Shown here one piece after another: positions 17,288 to 27,900 of a stretch of DNA of 64,000 bases. The stretch is from the NCBI GenBank assembly GCA_963663265.2, contig CAXXXM010000002.1, positions 2,232,001 to 2,296,000 of the forward strand, given 5' to 3'. Made by a program: the position numbers and the translations under genes. Below the pieces are notes generated by a model. The model saw only the letters and a list, made by a program, of their open reading frames with translations, was not told the DNA's origin and ran no database searches. The stretch is from JAEXOD01 sp963663265 (lineage in GTDB: Bacteria > Bacteroidota > Ignavibacteria > Ignavibacteriales > Melioribacteraceae). Within the stretch, counting starts at the first letter, position 1. Each line of letters begins with the position of its first letter.

Positions 17288-18049
17288 TTATTTCTTCTCA
17301 ACTTTATGTAAATCAGAGGATAAGTCTTGGTTAAACACTTCATTTGAGAATGTTTCGTTTTCCGGTAGAATTAAGTTAAAGTTGGTAATTTGATCAATTT
17401 CAACTATTATTTTGTCCGTTTTTAGGTCTAAAATATGTCCACCTGCATTCGCTTTTGTTGATATAAAATGGAGGTGATAACCAGGTACGTTTAATCCTTT
17501 TACAATTGAAGGGGATTTGAATCCAACTATTGTGCCTTCAATCTCTTTGTATTCGAAAACTTTTTGATTTTTAACAACTTCAGCTAAGGGAATGTAAGGT
17601 TTGTTTTGCTTTGGTACCGAGCGGGTTTGCATATATTTAAAAGTGCCGGTTATTTTGAAAGCATAAAAATAATTTTCAGAGTCTAATTTTTTGTCAAGTT
17701 CGGTAGTTAAACCCTTAAAATCCATTTCGTTTGATAATTCAACTTTAGTAGTAGTTTCAAATGGAACTACGGTAACAAAAGGAGTTTTAATAGTATCATG
17801 CATTAAATATAAATTACCGTCGTAATTCATTTGATAAACATTGCCATCACAAATAATCATTTCGCCATCTAAATAATTAAAAGTGCCAATACCTAAATTG
17901 CCATGTTCTTTGATATCTTTAACTGAAAATTCGCCTTCATAAATACCTTTTAATAAAGCATCAATAGTTGAATATTGAGTTAAAATATTAGTTTGAGCAA
18001 ATAAACTTGTAGTAACAAATAGAATTATGGCAAAAAAACAACGTTTCAT
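17288..18049 (-). CDS. Alpha-acetolactate decarboxylase with signal peptide
   Basis: This enzyme class decarboxylates acetolactate to acetoin. The conserved 'GIGTFNYLDGEMIICDGNVYQ' segment near residues 53-73 and the zinc ligands H192, H194 and H205 in 'GYHLHFIS' and 'GGHILDL' identify the BudA/AlsD family. The N-terminus 'MKRCFFAIILFVTTSLFAQ' is a signal peptide, so the enzyme is probably periplasmic or exported. At 253 residues it has the usual length plus signal. It lies directly upstream of the ilv-leu operon on the same strand, with about 95 bp to the leader gene, and uses the product of IlvB as substrate. Because the enzyme appears exported while acetolactate is made in the cytoplasm, it may act on spilled acetolactate. 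Confidence 0.88.
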   Translation of the reverse strand: MKRCFFAIILFVTTSLFAQTNILTQYSTIDALLKGIYEGEFSVKDIKEHGNLGIGTFNYLDGEMIICDGNVYQMNYDGNLYLMHDTIKTPFVTVVPFETTTKVELSNEMDFKGLTTELDKKLDSENYFYAFKITGTFKYMQTRSVPKQNKPYIPLAEVVKNQKVFEYKEIEGTIVGFKSPSIVKGLNVPGYHLHFISTKANAGGHILDLKTDKIIVEIDQITNFNLILPENETFSNEVFNQDLSSDLHKVEKK

Positions 18050-18530
18050 TTTATTCTCCGAAAATTTACATTACTAAAATATAAAAAAAGAATTGAATGA
18101 CAAGGAGTGACGAGAGAGAAATCCATTGAACAGGAAAAAGCATATAGTTGACAGTTGATAACGATTAGTAAAGAAATAAGAATATTACGTAATGTAAAAC
18201 GAACAGCATGGAGAATGTTAAGTATAATGGTTGAATTAAAATGTCACCACCTTCGGGGTTTAGATTCCTTCCAATGAAAATAATGCTACAATAATATCTT
18301 ACCTTCGGGAATTTGTTTTGTGACTGTTTATATTGCCCGTTTTACTACGAATATTCCATCCCGTAAATAGGATTGATTAGATAAAAATTAGACTTACTTG
18401 CAAATTGTAGCGGTTTAGTCTTTAATCCCTAAAGACATTTTAATCCCTCAAAATCCAAGTTCAGAGGATGGCTTTTGTGTTTAGTAACAAACAAGTCTCA
18501 AGTCTCCGGTTTCAATTTTCTGTTATTAAT
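18050..18530. other. Intergenic DNA with degenerate 'aatccc/gttcag' words
   Basis: No gene is seen. The stretch has GTGAC-like words (18108-18117) and degenerate sequence of the type 'tttaatccctcaaaatcc ... gttcagaggatgg' (about 18420-18480) that recurs at about 23090-23150 and 63670-63720. These look like decayed dispersed repeats. The promoter of the acetolactate decarboxylase gene must be close to 18050-18130. Confidence 0.5.
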
Positions 18531-18535
18531 AGGTG

Positions 18536-19046
18536 CGACTTCCCTGAAGTCGAACTACTATTTGAGTTATGCAGTTAACGATGTGTGATTGCTCCGCAAT
18601 CATTACGCAAATGATTGGTTTGTTGAAAAAAGTAAATATCTATGCTTACGATATTTATAGTCTATCATGTAATTAAGCCTCTCTGTCCCCGTAATTCATT
18701 ACGGGGTTTTCTGCAATGTTTTAATCTCTTGCATCTGACTCATCATGAGGAAATATAATAGCTAACGAACGTAGGTTTTAGCTCTCTGTCCCCGTAATTC
18801 ATTACGGGGTTTTATGCAATGTTTTAATCTCTTGCCCATGACTTCAGTCATGGGAATAAAAATTATAAAAAACTTTGACTTTGGAAAAGTCAAACATCGT
18901 TAACATGTGAAATGTAAAGAAGTTAGCACTTCAGAGAAGTGCCGTAAGTTATTCATAAAATGAAAATAATGATTATATTCCCATGACTAAAGTCATGGGC
19001 AATAAATAAACTGATATTGCATAAAACCCCGCACTAAAGTACGGGG
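18536..19046. repeat. Cluster of four two-hairpin repeat elements
   Basis: Eight or more short perfect hairpins are arranged as two-hairpin modules. Type I plus: 18536-18602 (cgactt/aagtcg, then tgattgctccgcaatca). Type II minus: hairpin at 18687-18706, again at 18790-18809, with cccatgacttcagtcatggg at 18835-18854. Type I minus: 18876-18942. Type II plus: 18980-19046. The same order I+, II-, I-, II+ recurs almost identically at 29462-29870, but here an extra ~110-bp tandem duplication surrounds the second 'ccccgtaattcattacgggg'. No coding potential and no transposase are adjacent. They look like REP/BIME-type palindromic repeats. Confidence 0.8.
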
Positions 19047-19346
19047 ACAGAAATTCTAAATAATCCTCATCGCTTCACGGTTTTGTCACTTGTTACACCG
19101 TCACGCGACACTATCTATCCCCAGTCACAAGTCTCTATTTTCGTCACTCGTTACTTGTCACTTTTATTCCCCAGTTACAATTATCTGACTTTCCTCACAA
19201 GTAACTTTATTATTCGTTATGCAAATAATTCCTTGACATTCTGTTTGTTTTTTTTTTTTAATTTACCCATTACGAAAAGGGAGGTAGGGGAATTATATTG
19301 TTTCCTTTTTCAAATTCTAATTTTTGTGAAGATAAATAGGATTGTT

Positions 19347-20609
19347 ATGAGGAAACTATATTTAATAATAGTTTGTTGTCTGGTTATTTTAAGTGCTTGT
19401 AATTCTACAGAACCAAACAAAACATCAAACCAAAGTATACAACTTACTTTTGTAGATGCAGCATCAATTGAGGCATGGGTTGAGATTAATTTAGAAAACG
19501 TTCCACTCCCTGCAAAACTTTCATTCAACAAAAACAACAAGTATGCTTTTGAGTTAAACATAACTTCAAACGATACAATTATTTGTTTAGATTCTTTGAG
19601 CCCCCAAAACAATTATTCTGTTCAAGCGGCAACAAATGAACAAAAAAGCAACTTGTTACAATTTACTACACTTGATACTACAAGTCATGATATTACTTGG
19701 ATTAATTATGAGTTTGGCGATGGAAGCTACAATATACTAAATTCTATAATTATCTTCGATGATGGGAAAATTATAGCTGTTGGTGATGTTCACAAAGATG
19801 ATGATTATGAAGTTTATAATTTAGTTGAAGTTGTTAATGGAGATCTCGAGTTAAAGAAAAAATATTTCTATGGTACGGGATATACGACCTTAAGTGAAAA
19901 GGCATCAATACATTATTTTAACAATGAGGATTATATTGTCTGTGGTACGGCGCCAATACTTCGAAAGGATAATAAAGAATATTTTTGGGAATTTGATAGT
20001 ACAGTTTTTCATTCATGGATATATTCAATTGCCGGTTTATCAAACAACAGCATTTACATTGGGGGTTCAAACGGGAACTTAGCCTACTATAATGGTCAAA
20101 ATTGGCAGAAATTGGATAGCAAAACAGATTTGTTTGTTAGCGATTTAATAGCATACAAAAATTACAAGGCAGATAAAGCTGAAATAATTGGAGTGGCATG
20201 CAATGAAGATATTAATAGTAGTGGAAGAACTATATTAATTAAAATTAACAACCTGACAAATGTAGAAATCACCGATCTCCAATTGGGTAAGAACTTTTAT
20301 AATATTTGGACAAATAGGGGGTTCCCCATTTATATTGCAAGTGATAAAGTTTATAGCAATAAATCGGGCCGTTGGACTGAAATTCCAATTCCAAATGCAG
20401 AGATCAAAAGCAGAATTGTGGCAAATGGATTAAATGATGTTATTGCAGCCGGTTCTGGAGAAATTGCACATTATAACGGGTCAACATGGAAAGTATACCC
20501 TGCAGATGACATGATTAGATATAGAGACGTAGCAATAAATGGTAACATAATAGCATTATGCGGGAGAAGAGGACTTAAGGCTTTTATAACAATAGGAATA
20601 AGGAGGTAG
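19347..20609 (+). CDS. Exported lipoprotein with propeller-like repeats, copy 1
   Basis: The start was placed at the ATG at 19347, because it begins a lipoprotein signal peptide ('MRKLYLIIVCCLVILSAC') with lipobox LSAC; the frame upstream runs through the repeat-derived duplicated region and is not a credible N-terminus. The 420-residue product has an N-terminal fibronectin-III-like region (about 25-115, 'IQLTFVDAASIEAWVEIN') and then recurring blades such as 'YIGGSNGNLAYYNGQNW' and 'IAAGSGEIAHYNGSTW', suggesting a beta-propeller. It is a close paralogue of the gene at 23567-24829: the first ~120 residues are nearly identical and the rest diverges. Function is unknown; it is probably on the outer membrane or periplasmic. 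Confidence 0.8.
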   Translation: MRKLYLIIVCCLVILSACNSTEPNKTSNQSIQLTFVDAASIEAWVEINLENVPLPAKLSFNKNNKYAFELNITSNDTIICLDSLSPQNNYSVQAATNEQKSNLLQFTTLDTTSHDITWINYEFGDGSYNILNSIIIFDDGKIIAVGDVHKDDDYEVYNLVEVVNGDLELKKKYFYGTGYTTLSEKASIHYFNNEDYIVCGTAPILRKDNKEYFWEFDSTVFHSWIYSIAGLSNNSIYIGGSNGNLAYYNGQNWQKLDSKTDLFVSDLIAYKNYKADKAEIIGVACNEDINSSGRTILIKINNLTNVEITDLQLGKNFYNIWTNRGFPIYIASDKVYSNKSGRWTEIPIPNAEIKSRIVANGLNDVIAAGSGEIAHYNGSTWKVYPADDMIRYRDVAINGNIIALCGRRGLKAFITIGIRR

Positions 20610-20625
20610 GGCTTAAAAACTTGAA

Positions 20626-20650
20626 GTGCCGATGCTTGCACCATCGGCAC
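20626..20650 (+). terminator. Hairpin after lipoprotein copy 1
   Basis: A 9-bp perfect stem, gtgccgatg with catcggcac, has loop cttgcac. It follows the stop codon by 16 nt. There is no T-run, so it may be a transcript-stabilising or Rho-dependent element. The equivalent position after copy 2 has a different stem with a related loop. Confidence 0.6.
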
Positions 20651-21155
20651 TCAATAACAAGTTAAATTATTTGTTCTGGGCGGTCATGGTCTTAACATGA
20701 CCGTTAACCATATGCGACTTCGTCCGAAGTCGTGAGGAATATATAACGTTTGAAGTTAACGACGTGTGATTGCTCCGCAATCAAAAACGAGTGACAAGTG
20801 ACGAGTGACAAGAGACGAAAAGAAGGTAACAAGAAGCAGGAAACAGTTAATAGCTACCAGATTTGTATAAATGATTCAACATTTATGCTATATATAGTAT
20901 TTTTAGAAATGGAAAATGTTAACAAAAACAAAATCACTTACACCTTCATCTAACCAGACCCATCAGGGTCGAAACCTCAATAGCAAAATGAAAACAAAAA
21001 AACAATAAAGCTCCGTTAGGTGCGACACAAAAAATGAAGAGTTGCAGGGTTTGGCGAAATGTTAGAGAATGTATAAATGTTTCTAAATCAAAAAGAACAT
21101 GTCGCCCGCTCTGGGGCTTAATATTTGATTTTTTTGCGATTTGCTATTAACATTT
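20651..21155. repeat. Repeat-rich spacer upstream of the insertion sequence
   Basis: It contains a hairpin of the 'ggtcatg..catgacc' family (20681-20703), a type I two-hairpin element (20715-20783), GTGAC-word minisatellite (20790-20830), and a 'gctccgttaggtgcgac'/'atgtcgcccgctctggggc' type palindromic remnant (about 21010-21120). No gene is seen. Confidence 0.65.
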
Positions 21156-22949
21156 CGAGGCTGTCTCAAAAGTATGAGGAATAAAGGGGAAAAATTGTTA
21201 TATTGTAGGAGGTAAAAAAATAAAATAAGTCCAATGAAAAAACGAACAAAATACAATTTTAAGCCATACGATCAAGGGATACAAATGTTACTTCCCCCAT
21301 CATGGGAAGACTATATACCGGAGACACATATAGTACGTTTTGTAGATAAAATAATCGAAGGAATAGACCTTGAAAGACTATTTACGAGCTATAAAAATGA
21401 AAATGGAAGATCGAGTTACAACCCCAAAATGTTATTAAAATTATTGGTATATGGGTATTTAAATAATAAATACAGCAGTAGACAATTAGAGGCATTTTGT
21501 ATAGAAGACATCTGTTGTGCGTGGTTAACAGCGATGAGCAAACCAGACCACAATACAATTAGTAGATTTAGAAGTGAAAGATTAAAAGGGCATATAAAGG
21601 AAATATTTATAGAAGTAGCAATATTATTAATAGAAAGTGGATATGTAAGATTAGAAGAAATATATATAGATGGTACAAAAATAGAGGCAAATGCAAGTAA
21701 GTATAAGTTTGTCTGGGGAAAGTCGACACGCACGCAAAAGGAAAAAACGAAAGAAAAGTTAGAAGAGTTGTTAAAATATGCAGAACAAGTATATAAAAAA
21801 GAGTTAAAAGAAAAAAATGAAATAAGAATTGAAAAAATGGATTCAAAGAAGTTTGAAGAAGTAATTGAAATAATAAACACAAAAATAGAGAAAGAATGTT
21901 CAGAAAAAGAAGCTAAAAAGATAAAACGAGAGAGTCAAAATTTATTAGAGAAATACAAAGAATATGAAGAAAAAGAAAAGATATTAGGAAACAGGAATTC
22001 ATACAGCAAAACAGATAAAGATGCAACATACATGCGAATGAAAGATTATACAAGTCCAAAAGGTTACTCAAGGGCAGCATATAATTTACAAATAAGTTCA
22101 AATAATCAGGGAATATTAGATTACAATCTGTTTCAAACTTCAGCAGATATGACAACATTACCAAAACAAATAGAATCATATAAAAAAATATATGGTACAT
22201 ATCCAGATGTAATAACGGCAGATGCAGGTTATGGGAGTGAAGAAAACTACGAAAAATTAGAAAAAGAAAATATTGAAGGATACGTAAAATACAATAATTA
22301 TGAGCTGGAAAAGAACGAAAATGGGGAAAGAAAAACAAAAGAGACGCAATTTAGATACGATGAAGAAAAAGGGGGTTATTGTTGTTTAGCAGGGCACAAA
22401 CTTGAATATTTAGAAGATAAAACACGCAAGACATCAACCGGTTACACACAAAAAACAAAGATGTTTGGATTACCAGATTGTACAGGTTGCAAATTTGTAG
22501 CAAAATGTGATAAACCGAAAGGACAGGATCAAATAGAAATAAATGAAAAAGGGAGGAAATATAGAGCCAAAGCAAGGGATTTATTAGCTACACCCAAGGG
22601 GAAAGCCTATATGAAAAAAAGGCCATGGCATGTAGAGCCAGTATTTGGGGATATAAAACACAACAATAAATTTACACGTTTTTTATTGCGTGGTTTAGAT
22701 AAAGTTAATATTGAGATGGGCTTGGTATGCATTGTCCATAATATTAAAAAATTATTTGGGTTCCAAAAATTTCAAATCGCCTAAAATTAGAGCAAAACGA
22801 GGGTAAATCAAGAATTATGCTCCCAATTATCAAATCAAGATTCAATATTTAGACTAAAACATTGTTCATTTTAGCAAAATGAGAATATTATTGTCATTAG
22901 TTGTTTTTATTTAGTTTTATAAGTAAATTTCACTTTTGAGACAGTCTCT
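21156..22949 (+). mobile_element. IS1182-like insertion sequence
   Basis: About 1.8 kb. Terminal inverted repeats are GAGGCTGTCTCAAAAGT (21157-21173) and its partner ACTTTTGAGACAGTCTC (22932-22948), matching at all but one of 17 positions. A possible 5-bp target duplication, cattt, flanks the element at 21151-21155 and 22950-22954. It carries one intact transposase gene. It separates the two lipoprotein paralogues. Confidence 0.85.
21234..22784 (+). CDS. IS1182-family transposase (DDE)
   Basis: The 516-residue protein starts 'MKKRTKYNFKPYDQGIQMLLPPSWEDYIPETH' (only part shown typical of the family DUF772 N-terminal domain) with 'LLKLLVYGYLNNKYSSRQLE' and 'WLTAMSKPDHNTISRFR'. The catalytic Asp region 'IYIDGTKIEANAS', a second Asp region 'VITADAGYGSEENY' and a C-terminal 'KRPWHVEPVFGDIKHN' with the Glu give a plausible DDE triad. 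A Lys/Glu-rich insertion (about 165-250) is typical of IS1182. A Cys-containing segment ('GLPDCTGCKFVAKC') precedes the last Glu. The gene is intact, so the element may be active. Confidence 0.92.
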   Translation: MKKRTKYNFKPYDQGIQMLLPPSWEDYIPETHIVRFVDKIIEGIDLERLFTSYKNENGRSSYNPKMLLKLLVYGYLNNKYSSRQLEAFCIEDICCAWLTAMSKPDHNTISRFRSERLKGHIKEIFIEVAILLIESGYVRLEEIYIDGTKIEANASKYKFVWGKSTRTQKEKTKEKLEELLKYAEQVYKKELKEKNEIRIEKMDSKKFEEVIEIINTKIEKECSEKEAKKIKRESQNLLEKYKEYEEKEKILGNRNSYSKTDKDATYMRMKDYTSPKGYSRAAYNLQISSNNQGILDYNLFQTSADMTTLPKQIESYKKIYGTYPDVITADAGYGSEENYEKLEKENIEGYVKYNNYELEKNENGERKTKETQFRYDEEKGGYCCLAGHKLEYLEDKTRKTSTGYTQKTKMFGLPDCTGCKFVAKCDKPKGQDQIEINEKGRKYRAKARDLLATPKGKAYMKKRPWHVEPVFGDIKHNNKFTRFLLRGLDKVNIEMGLVCIVHNIKKLFGFQKFQIA

Positions 22950-23566
22950 CATTTATCTAATAACGCATTATCTGCTTTTATGAGGTTCGTATAATCATTA
23001 ATCCAAAAAATCTTTTCAATCCCAATAATCTCAGTTCAAACAATTATTAACCAAGTTTCAAGTATCTGGTCTCAAGTCTCCAGCTTTTTAATCTTTAATC
23101 CCAAAAATCAATTTAATCCCATGAATCCCCGCTCAGACAATGCTTTAGTATTAATGCAATAACAACATCTCTTGTTACATCCTTTACTTTATTTATATTC
23201 CCATGACTGAAGTCATGGGCAATAAATAAAATGATTTTGCATAAAACCCTGCACTAAAGTACGGGGATAGAAATTCTAAATAATCCTCATCGCTTCACGG
23301 TTTTGTCACTTGTCACACCGTCACGCGACACTATCTATCCCCAGTCACAAGTCTCAAGTCTCTATTTTCGTCACTCGTTACTTGTCACTTTTATTCCCCA
23401 GTTACAATTCTCTGACTTTCCTCACATGTCACTTTATTACTCGTTATACAAATAATTCCTTGACATTCTGTTTTTTTTTTTAATTTGACCGCTGAAAAGG
23501 GATGGTTGGGGATTTCTGTTGGCCCCTTTTCATATTCAAAATATTGTGAATATAATTGGGATTGCT
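22950..23566. repeat. Repeat-rich spacer upstream of lipoprotein copy 2
   Basis: It contains degenerate 'aatccc...gttcag' words (about 22985-23150) and one type II two-hairpin element (23200-23266) with one stem mismatch. From about 23195 onward it is a near copy of the sequence upstream of copy 1 (from about 18975), including 'taatcctcatcgcttcacgg' and a reversed GTGAC-word stretch (about 23305-23430). This shows the duplication extended beyond the coding sequence. No gene is seen. Confidence 0.75.
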
Positions 23567-24829
23567 ATGAGGAAACTAAGAGTAATAGTACTTTACTGTC
23601 TGGTTATTTTAAGTGCTTGTAATTCTACAGAACCAAACAAAACATCAAATCAAAGTATACAGCTTACTTTTGTAGATGCGGCATCAATTGAGGCTTGGGT
23701 TGAGATTAATTTAGAAAACGTTCCGCTCCCTGCAAAACTTTCTTTCAACAAAAACAATAATTATGCTTTTGAAGTAAACATAACTTCAAACGACACCATT
23801 ATTTGTTTAGATTCTATGAGTCCAAATAATAATTATTCTGTTCAAGCGGCAACCAATGAACAAAAAAGCAACCTGTTACAATTTACTACACTTGATACTA
23901 CAAGTCATGATATAACATGGAGTAGTTATATGTTTGGAGGAGGTGCAAGCAGTTGGCTAAATGATATTGCAATTTTAGATGATGGGCAAATAATTGCTGT
24001 TGGTACGATATCTAAGGAAGGAGAATTTCAACGATACAATTGTGTTAGAATTGAAAATAATATTCCACAATTCGAAAGGATTTTCTATTATTATAATGGA
24101 TCTCCAATGTATGCTGAGTTGCATTCAATTTCGAGTCCGGGGAATAATGATTATTGGGTTGCTGCTGACTTACCAATTGCTTGGTATAATAACAAGTATA
24201 ACCAATGGACTTATAACTCCCAAATATTTCATTCATGGATATATACAATGTGGGCATGGAGCAATGAAGACGTTTATATTGGGGGAACTGAAGGAAACTT
24301 GGCACATTATGACGGAATTAAGTGGGAAAAAATAAATAGCAGAACATCTTACCAAATAGGAGAAATGTGTGGTTATAAAGGTTATAAATCTAAGCAAAAA
24401 GAAGTTTTATTTATCACACTTGATTATATAAACTACGATAAATCAAAATTGGCAAAATTGGTAGAAAAAAATGTAACACATATTGAAGAAATCCCAATGA
24501 ACGGGCAATTTGGGGATGTGTGGACAAATAAAGGGTACCCAATATTTATATCTGCATATAAATTGTATAGCAACAAATATGGCGGATGGAAAGAAATTGA
24601 GCTAAATTCACCATGCCAGCAAAAAAAACTTAAAGGGAATAATTTAAACGATTTATTTACTATTGGTGTACAAGGTTCAATTGGACATTATAATGGAAAA
24701 ACTTGGAAAGTTTATGGTGGAGATAATGCGGATATAATTTATTACGGAATAGCAGTAAAAGGGAACACAATAGCTGTTTGTGGAGAAATTGGTTCGTATG
24801 CTTTTATAAAAATAGGAAAAAGAAATTAG
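23567..24829 (+). CDS. Exported lipoprotein with propeller-like repeats, copy 2
   Basis: This paralogue of 19347-20609 has the same length (420 residues). The ATG at 23567 is chosen because the lipoprotein signal 'MRKLRVIVLYCLVILSAC' starts there; upstream in-frame codons belong to the duplicated spacer. The N-terminal Fn3-like region is almost identical to copy 1, whereas the blade region ('YIGGTEGNLAHYDGIKW', 'GVQGSIGHYNGKTWKVYGG') is clearly diverged. Its DNA identity with copy 1 drops near 23925. Function is unknown. Confidence 0.8.
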   Translation: MRKLRVIVLYCLVILSACNSTEPNKTSNQSIQLTFVDAASIEAWVEINLENVPLPAKLSFNKNNNYAFEVNITSNDTIICLDSMSPNNNYSVQAATNEQKSNLLQFTTLDTTSHDITWSSYMFGGGASSWLNDIAILDDGQIIAVGTISKEGEFQRYNCVRIENNIPQFERIFYYYNGSPMYAELHSISSPGNNDYWVAADLPIAWYNNKYNQWTYNSQIFHSWIYTMWAWSNEDVYIGGTEGNLAHYDGIKWEKINSRTSYQIGEMCGYKGYKSKQKEVLFITLDYINYDKSKLAKLVEKNVTHIEEIPMNGQFGDVWTNKGYPIFISAYKLYSNKYGGWKEIELNSPCQQKKLKGNNLNDLFTIGVQGSIGHYNGKTWKVYGGDNADIIYYGIAVKGNTIAVCGEIGSYAFIKIGKRN

Positions 24830-24849
24830 GAGGAACCGCTTAAAAAATA

Positions 24850-24876
24850 GGGGTTAGTGTTTGCAGCACTAACCCC
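24850..24876 (+). terminator. Hairpin after lipoprotein copy 2
   Basis: A 10-bp perfect stem, ggggttagtg with cactaacccc, has loop tttgcag. It follows the stop by 20 nt and is preceded, as after copy 1, by the shared words AGGAGG and GCTTAAAAA. The stem sequence is unrelated to that after copy 1 but the structure and the TTGCA loop core are kept. Confidence 0.65.
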
Positions 24877-24974
24877 ATTTGGCAAATTAAAATAATTAAA
24901 CATACAGCCCAGCAAGCTGAAACCATTTTAATTTGTCATGTAATTTAATAAATAATTCAATAACTATCAATTGA

Positions 24975-27900
24975 GTGTACTATATGAAATTACATGTAAA
25001 GATATTATTATGTTTTTTATTCGTTTATGGAATGATTTGTGGACAAGAAGTCCCGTTTGTGGAGTATTATGGCGAAATGGTAAATGCCTCAAATGCATGT
25101 GTAAAGGCTCCAATAATATTAAAAAGTTCTGCACTTACCGAGACAATTTCAACATCCGAATTCCAACTTACAGAACCGGACAATGCTTATTATAAGCTTA
25201 CCGAGGATCAAAGAAAAGCAGCAAAATATGTTTTATCAATTTTTAGTAAATTAATAGTTTCAAGTGTTCCTATAAAAGTTTTTATTACGCGTGAAGATTT
25301 TGGCGAAATTACAGGTTCGGAGCCGAAACCTTTGGCAAAGTCAAAGGCGACAAGTTATTATAATAATAACAACACCGTTCCTTTTCTTCAAAATACACAG
25401 TACCCAATCGCACTTGCAGAAGCAATTAAGGGAGAAAACTTAAATACAGATAATAATGAGATTGAGATTATACTGAACAAAAACGAAAATATTCCATGGA
25501 ATATTGATACAATGGGCTTAGCAGTAGCAAATAAATTTGATTTTGTTACAGTAATTATGCATGAAATAATGCATGGATTAGGATTTGCAACTGCTGCAAA
25601 ATGTAGTACTGATTCTTATTCGGGTTCAATAGGTTTTGCAGGCTTCCCTCAAGCAAGTGCAAATATTTACCCCACCATATTTGATAAATTTATTGTAAAC
25701 TCCTTAAGTTCTTTACCTACATATATATATACAATAACAGATGCCTCACAGATTTATAATAATCTAACAGGCAACAGTCTGTATTTTCGGGGACCCAAAA
25801 CGTTAGAACTTTTGAGTAACATGCAGTTGACAAATTCTTTGCCAAAGCTTTACGCTCCATCAACTTGGAGTAGTGGTAGTAGTATTGCACACTTTGATGA
25901 AAATTCATATACCGCTACAAATAATAACTCATTAATGACACCTAAACTAAAAATGCAAGAAGTTATACACTCGCCTGGTGAATTAGGAGCAATTATTTTA
26001 GAAGATTTAGGATTTATAGTAAATCCATTTATAACTGTAACAACTCCAAATAATTCAACACAATGGACGCGAGGTACTACTTGCCAAGTAAATATTACTT
26101 GCAACAAAGCCGTGTTTTATGGTGTAAACATGATTGTAAAATCAGGAAATACAACTTACATAGATCAAGGCATTACAATTAATCAAGGGAATAATCAATA
26201 TTCAATTGATATCGGAAATTGGTTCCCTGAAGGTTATTACAATTTATTCTTTGAAGTGGACTACAAAATTATTGGGAAAAGCGAAGATTTTAGAGTAATA
26301 CCCGAAGTTGTGGCAACACCAACAATCTCCCCCTTATCTGGTAGCTTTATGGATCCGCAATTGGTTACAATTACTTGCTCGACTAATGGTGCACAAATAT
26401 TCTATGCAATAAATGATGACCCTAATGGTGAAAATGCTATTCAATATTCAGTACCATTTACTGTAAACCCACCAGCAACAATAAGAGCGGTTGGTCGTAA
26501 GCTAAATTTTACAACAAGTCAAGTAGCTCAAGTAATATATACTTTCTCAGGTGTAATTGTCAAACAACTAACATCAAACGGAATAGAATTTGGAAACTTT
26601 GATGAATGGAAAAATAATAGCTGGATGAACCACCCCACAAGTACAAAGTTACCGAAATTAGACCCGACAATAGTAAGAGCAGATACAAATGTTCAATTTA
26701 CAACTGAGAAATATCAACGTTGGCTACAGAATTATGAAAACCCGACTTATCTCAATTGGCTTTCAATTAATTTGGTGAATACAACTATTAATGATTTAAC
26801 GGCGAAATTTGAGAATGCTTATTTAACAACTATTCAGACAACAATAGATGGATATCCAGCAAATATTTCAAATGCCATTAAAATTAAAGATCCATGGTTA
26901 ATGATGGATATTGCAGGTGAAAACAAAGGACGACGTAATAAGGGACTTGCTGCTGAATGGGTGGTTATGAATACTCCTTTTACCCCTGCTTATAGTACTT
27001 CGCAAAAAGGGTATGTTTTTAAGGGAGTTTTTCCAAATGCAGGCGGATATAATGTTCAATCACTAATACCACCATATTATTCTATTGGAATAAATAACAA
27101 TCCTGTTTACAACAATAAAACCTGCTATTTTCAAAAATGGTCTCAAATTCCAATAAATAATTCCGTTTCAGCTGAGTTTACTAATGCAAATAGTGCAGAG
27201 ACACCTGTTCTTTTCAAACAAGCAAATGCAGTTATCACAGCAGAACTAAAGGGTTCGTTAATGTCTAATAATGCTGGTACATTTGAAGAGAATGGACAGC
27301 GTAAAATAATTCGTACAACTTACGATAATAATCTCCATGCAGTATATGAAAGTATGGGAAAAATTTGGTACGAAAAGAGTACAAATAACGGTGGTACTTG
27401 GCAGTTAATGAACAACCATCAACCATTAAACACAAATGAAGCTAAAAATCCTTCAATAGCGTTTGAATCGAATGGTTATGTGTTTATTACTTTCCAAGAA
27501 ATGGTAAATTCAAGTAGTAATATCAAAGTAATTATGGTTAATTATGAAGACGATTATTTGGTAAGTACGCAGACGCTACCAACTCTTTATTCTGATAATA
27601 CTGATATCCATCCAGTTATCGGAATAGCAAGTTATAACAGTTGGATTGGATTTATGTTAGCATGGGATATTACAGAAAATTTGGGGGTATTTGCACCAGG
27701 TGGTATTTACTATGCTTTTGGTAAACCTAACGATAATTTTACTTCAATTGATTGGGATACACCACAAATAATGCCATTAACTAATTCAACTTGTTCAAAT
27801 CCAACAGTTATGGGGAATAGATCCAATCCGGCGGTCTTCCATTTTGCATATCAACAAGATGTTACTTCTACATCATCCAGTGTTTGGTATCAAGCTGATA

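Noticed and set aside
19083..19346. N-terminal extension of lipoprotein copy 1
   Set aside because: The extra frame runs through repeat DNA, and the true lipoprotein signal begins at the ATG at 19347, as in copy 2 at 23567.
21416..22575. Antisense open frames within the transposase gene
   Set aside because: They are shadow frames of a strongly coding AT-rich gene and are Leu/Phe/Ser-rich as expected for antisense translation.
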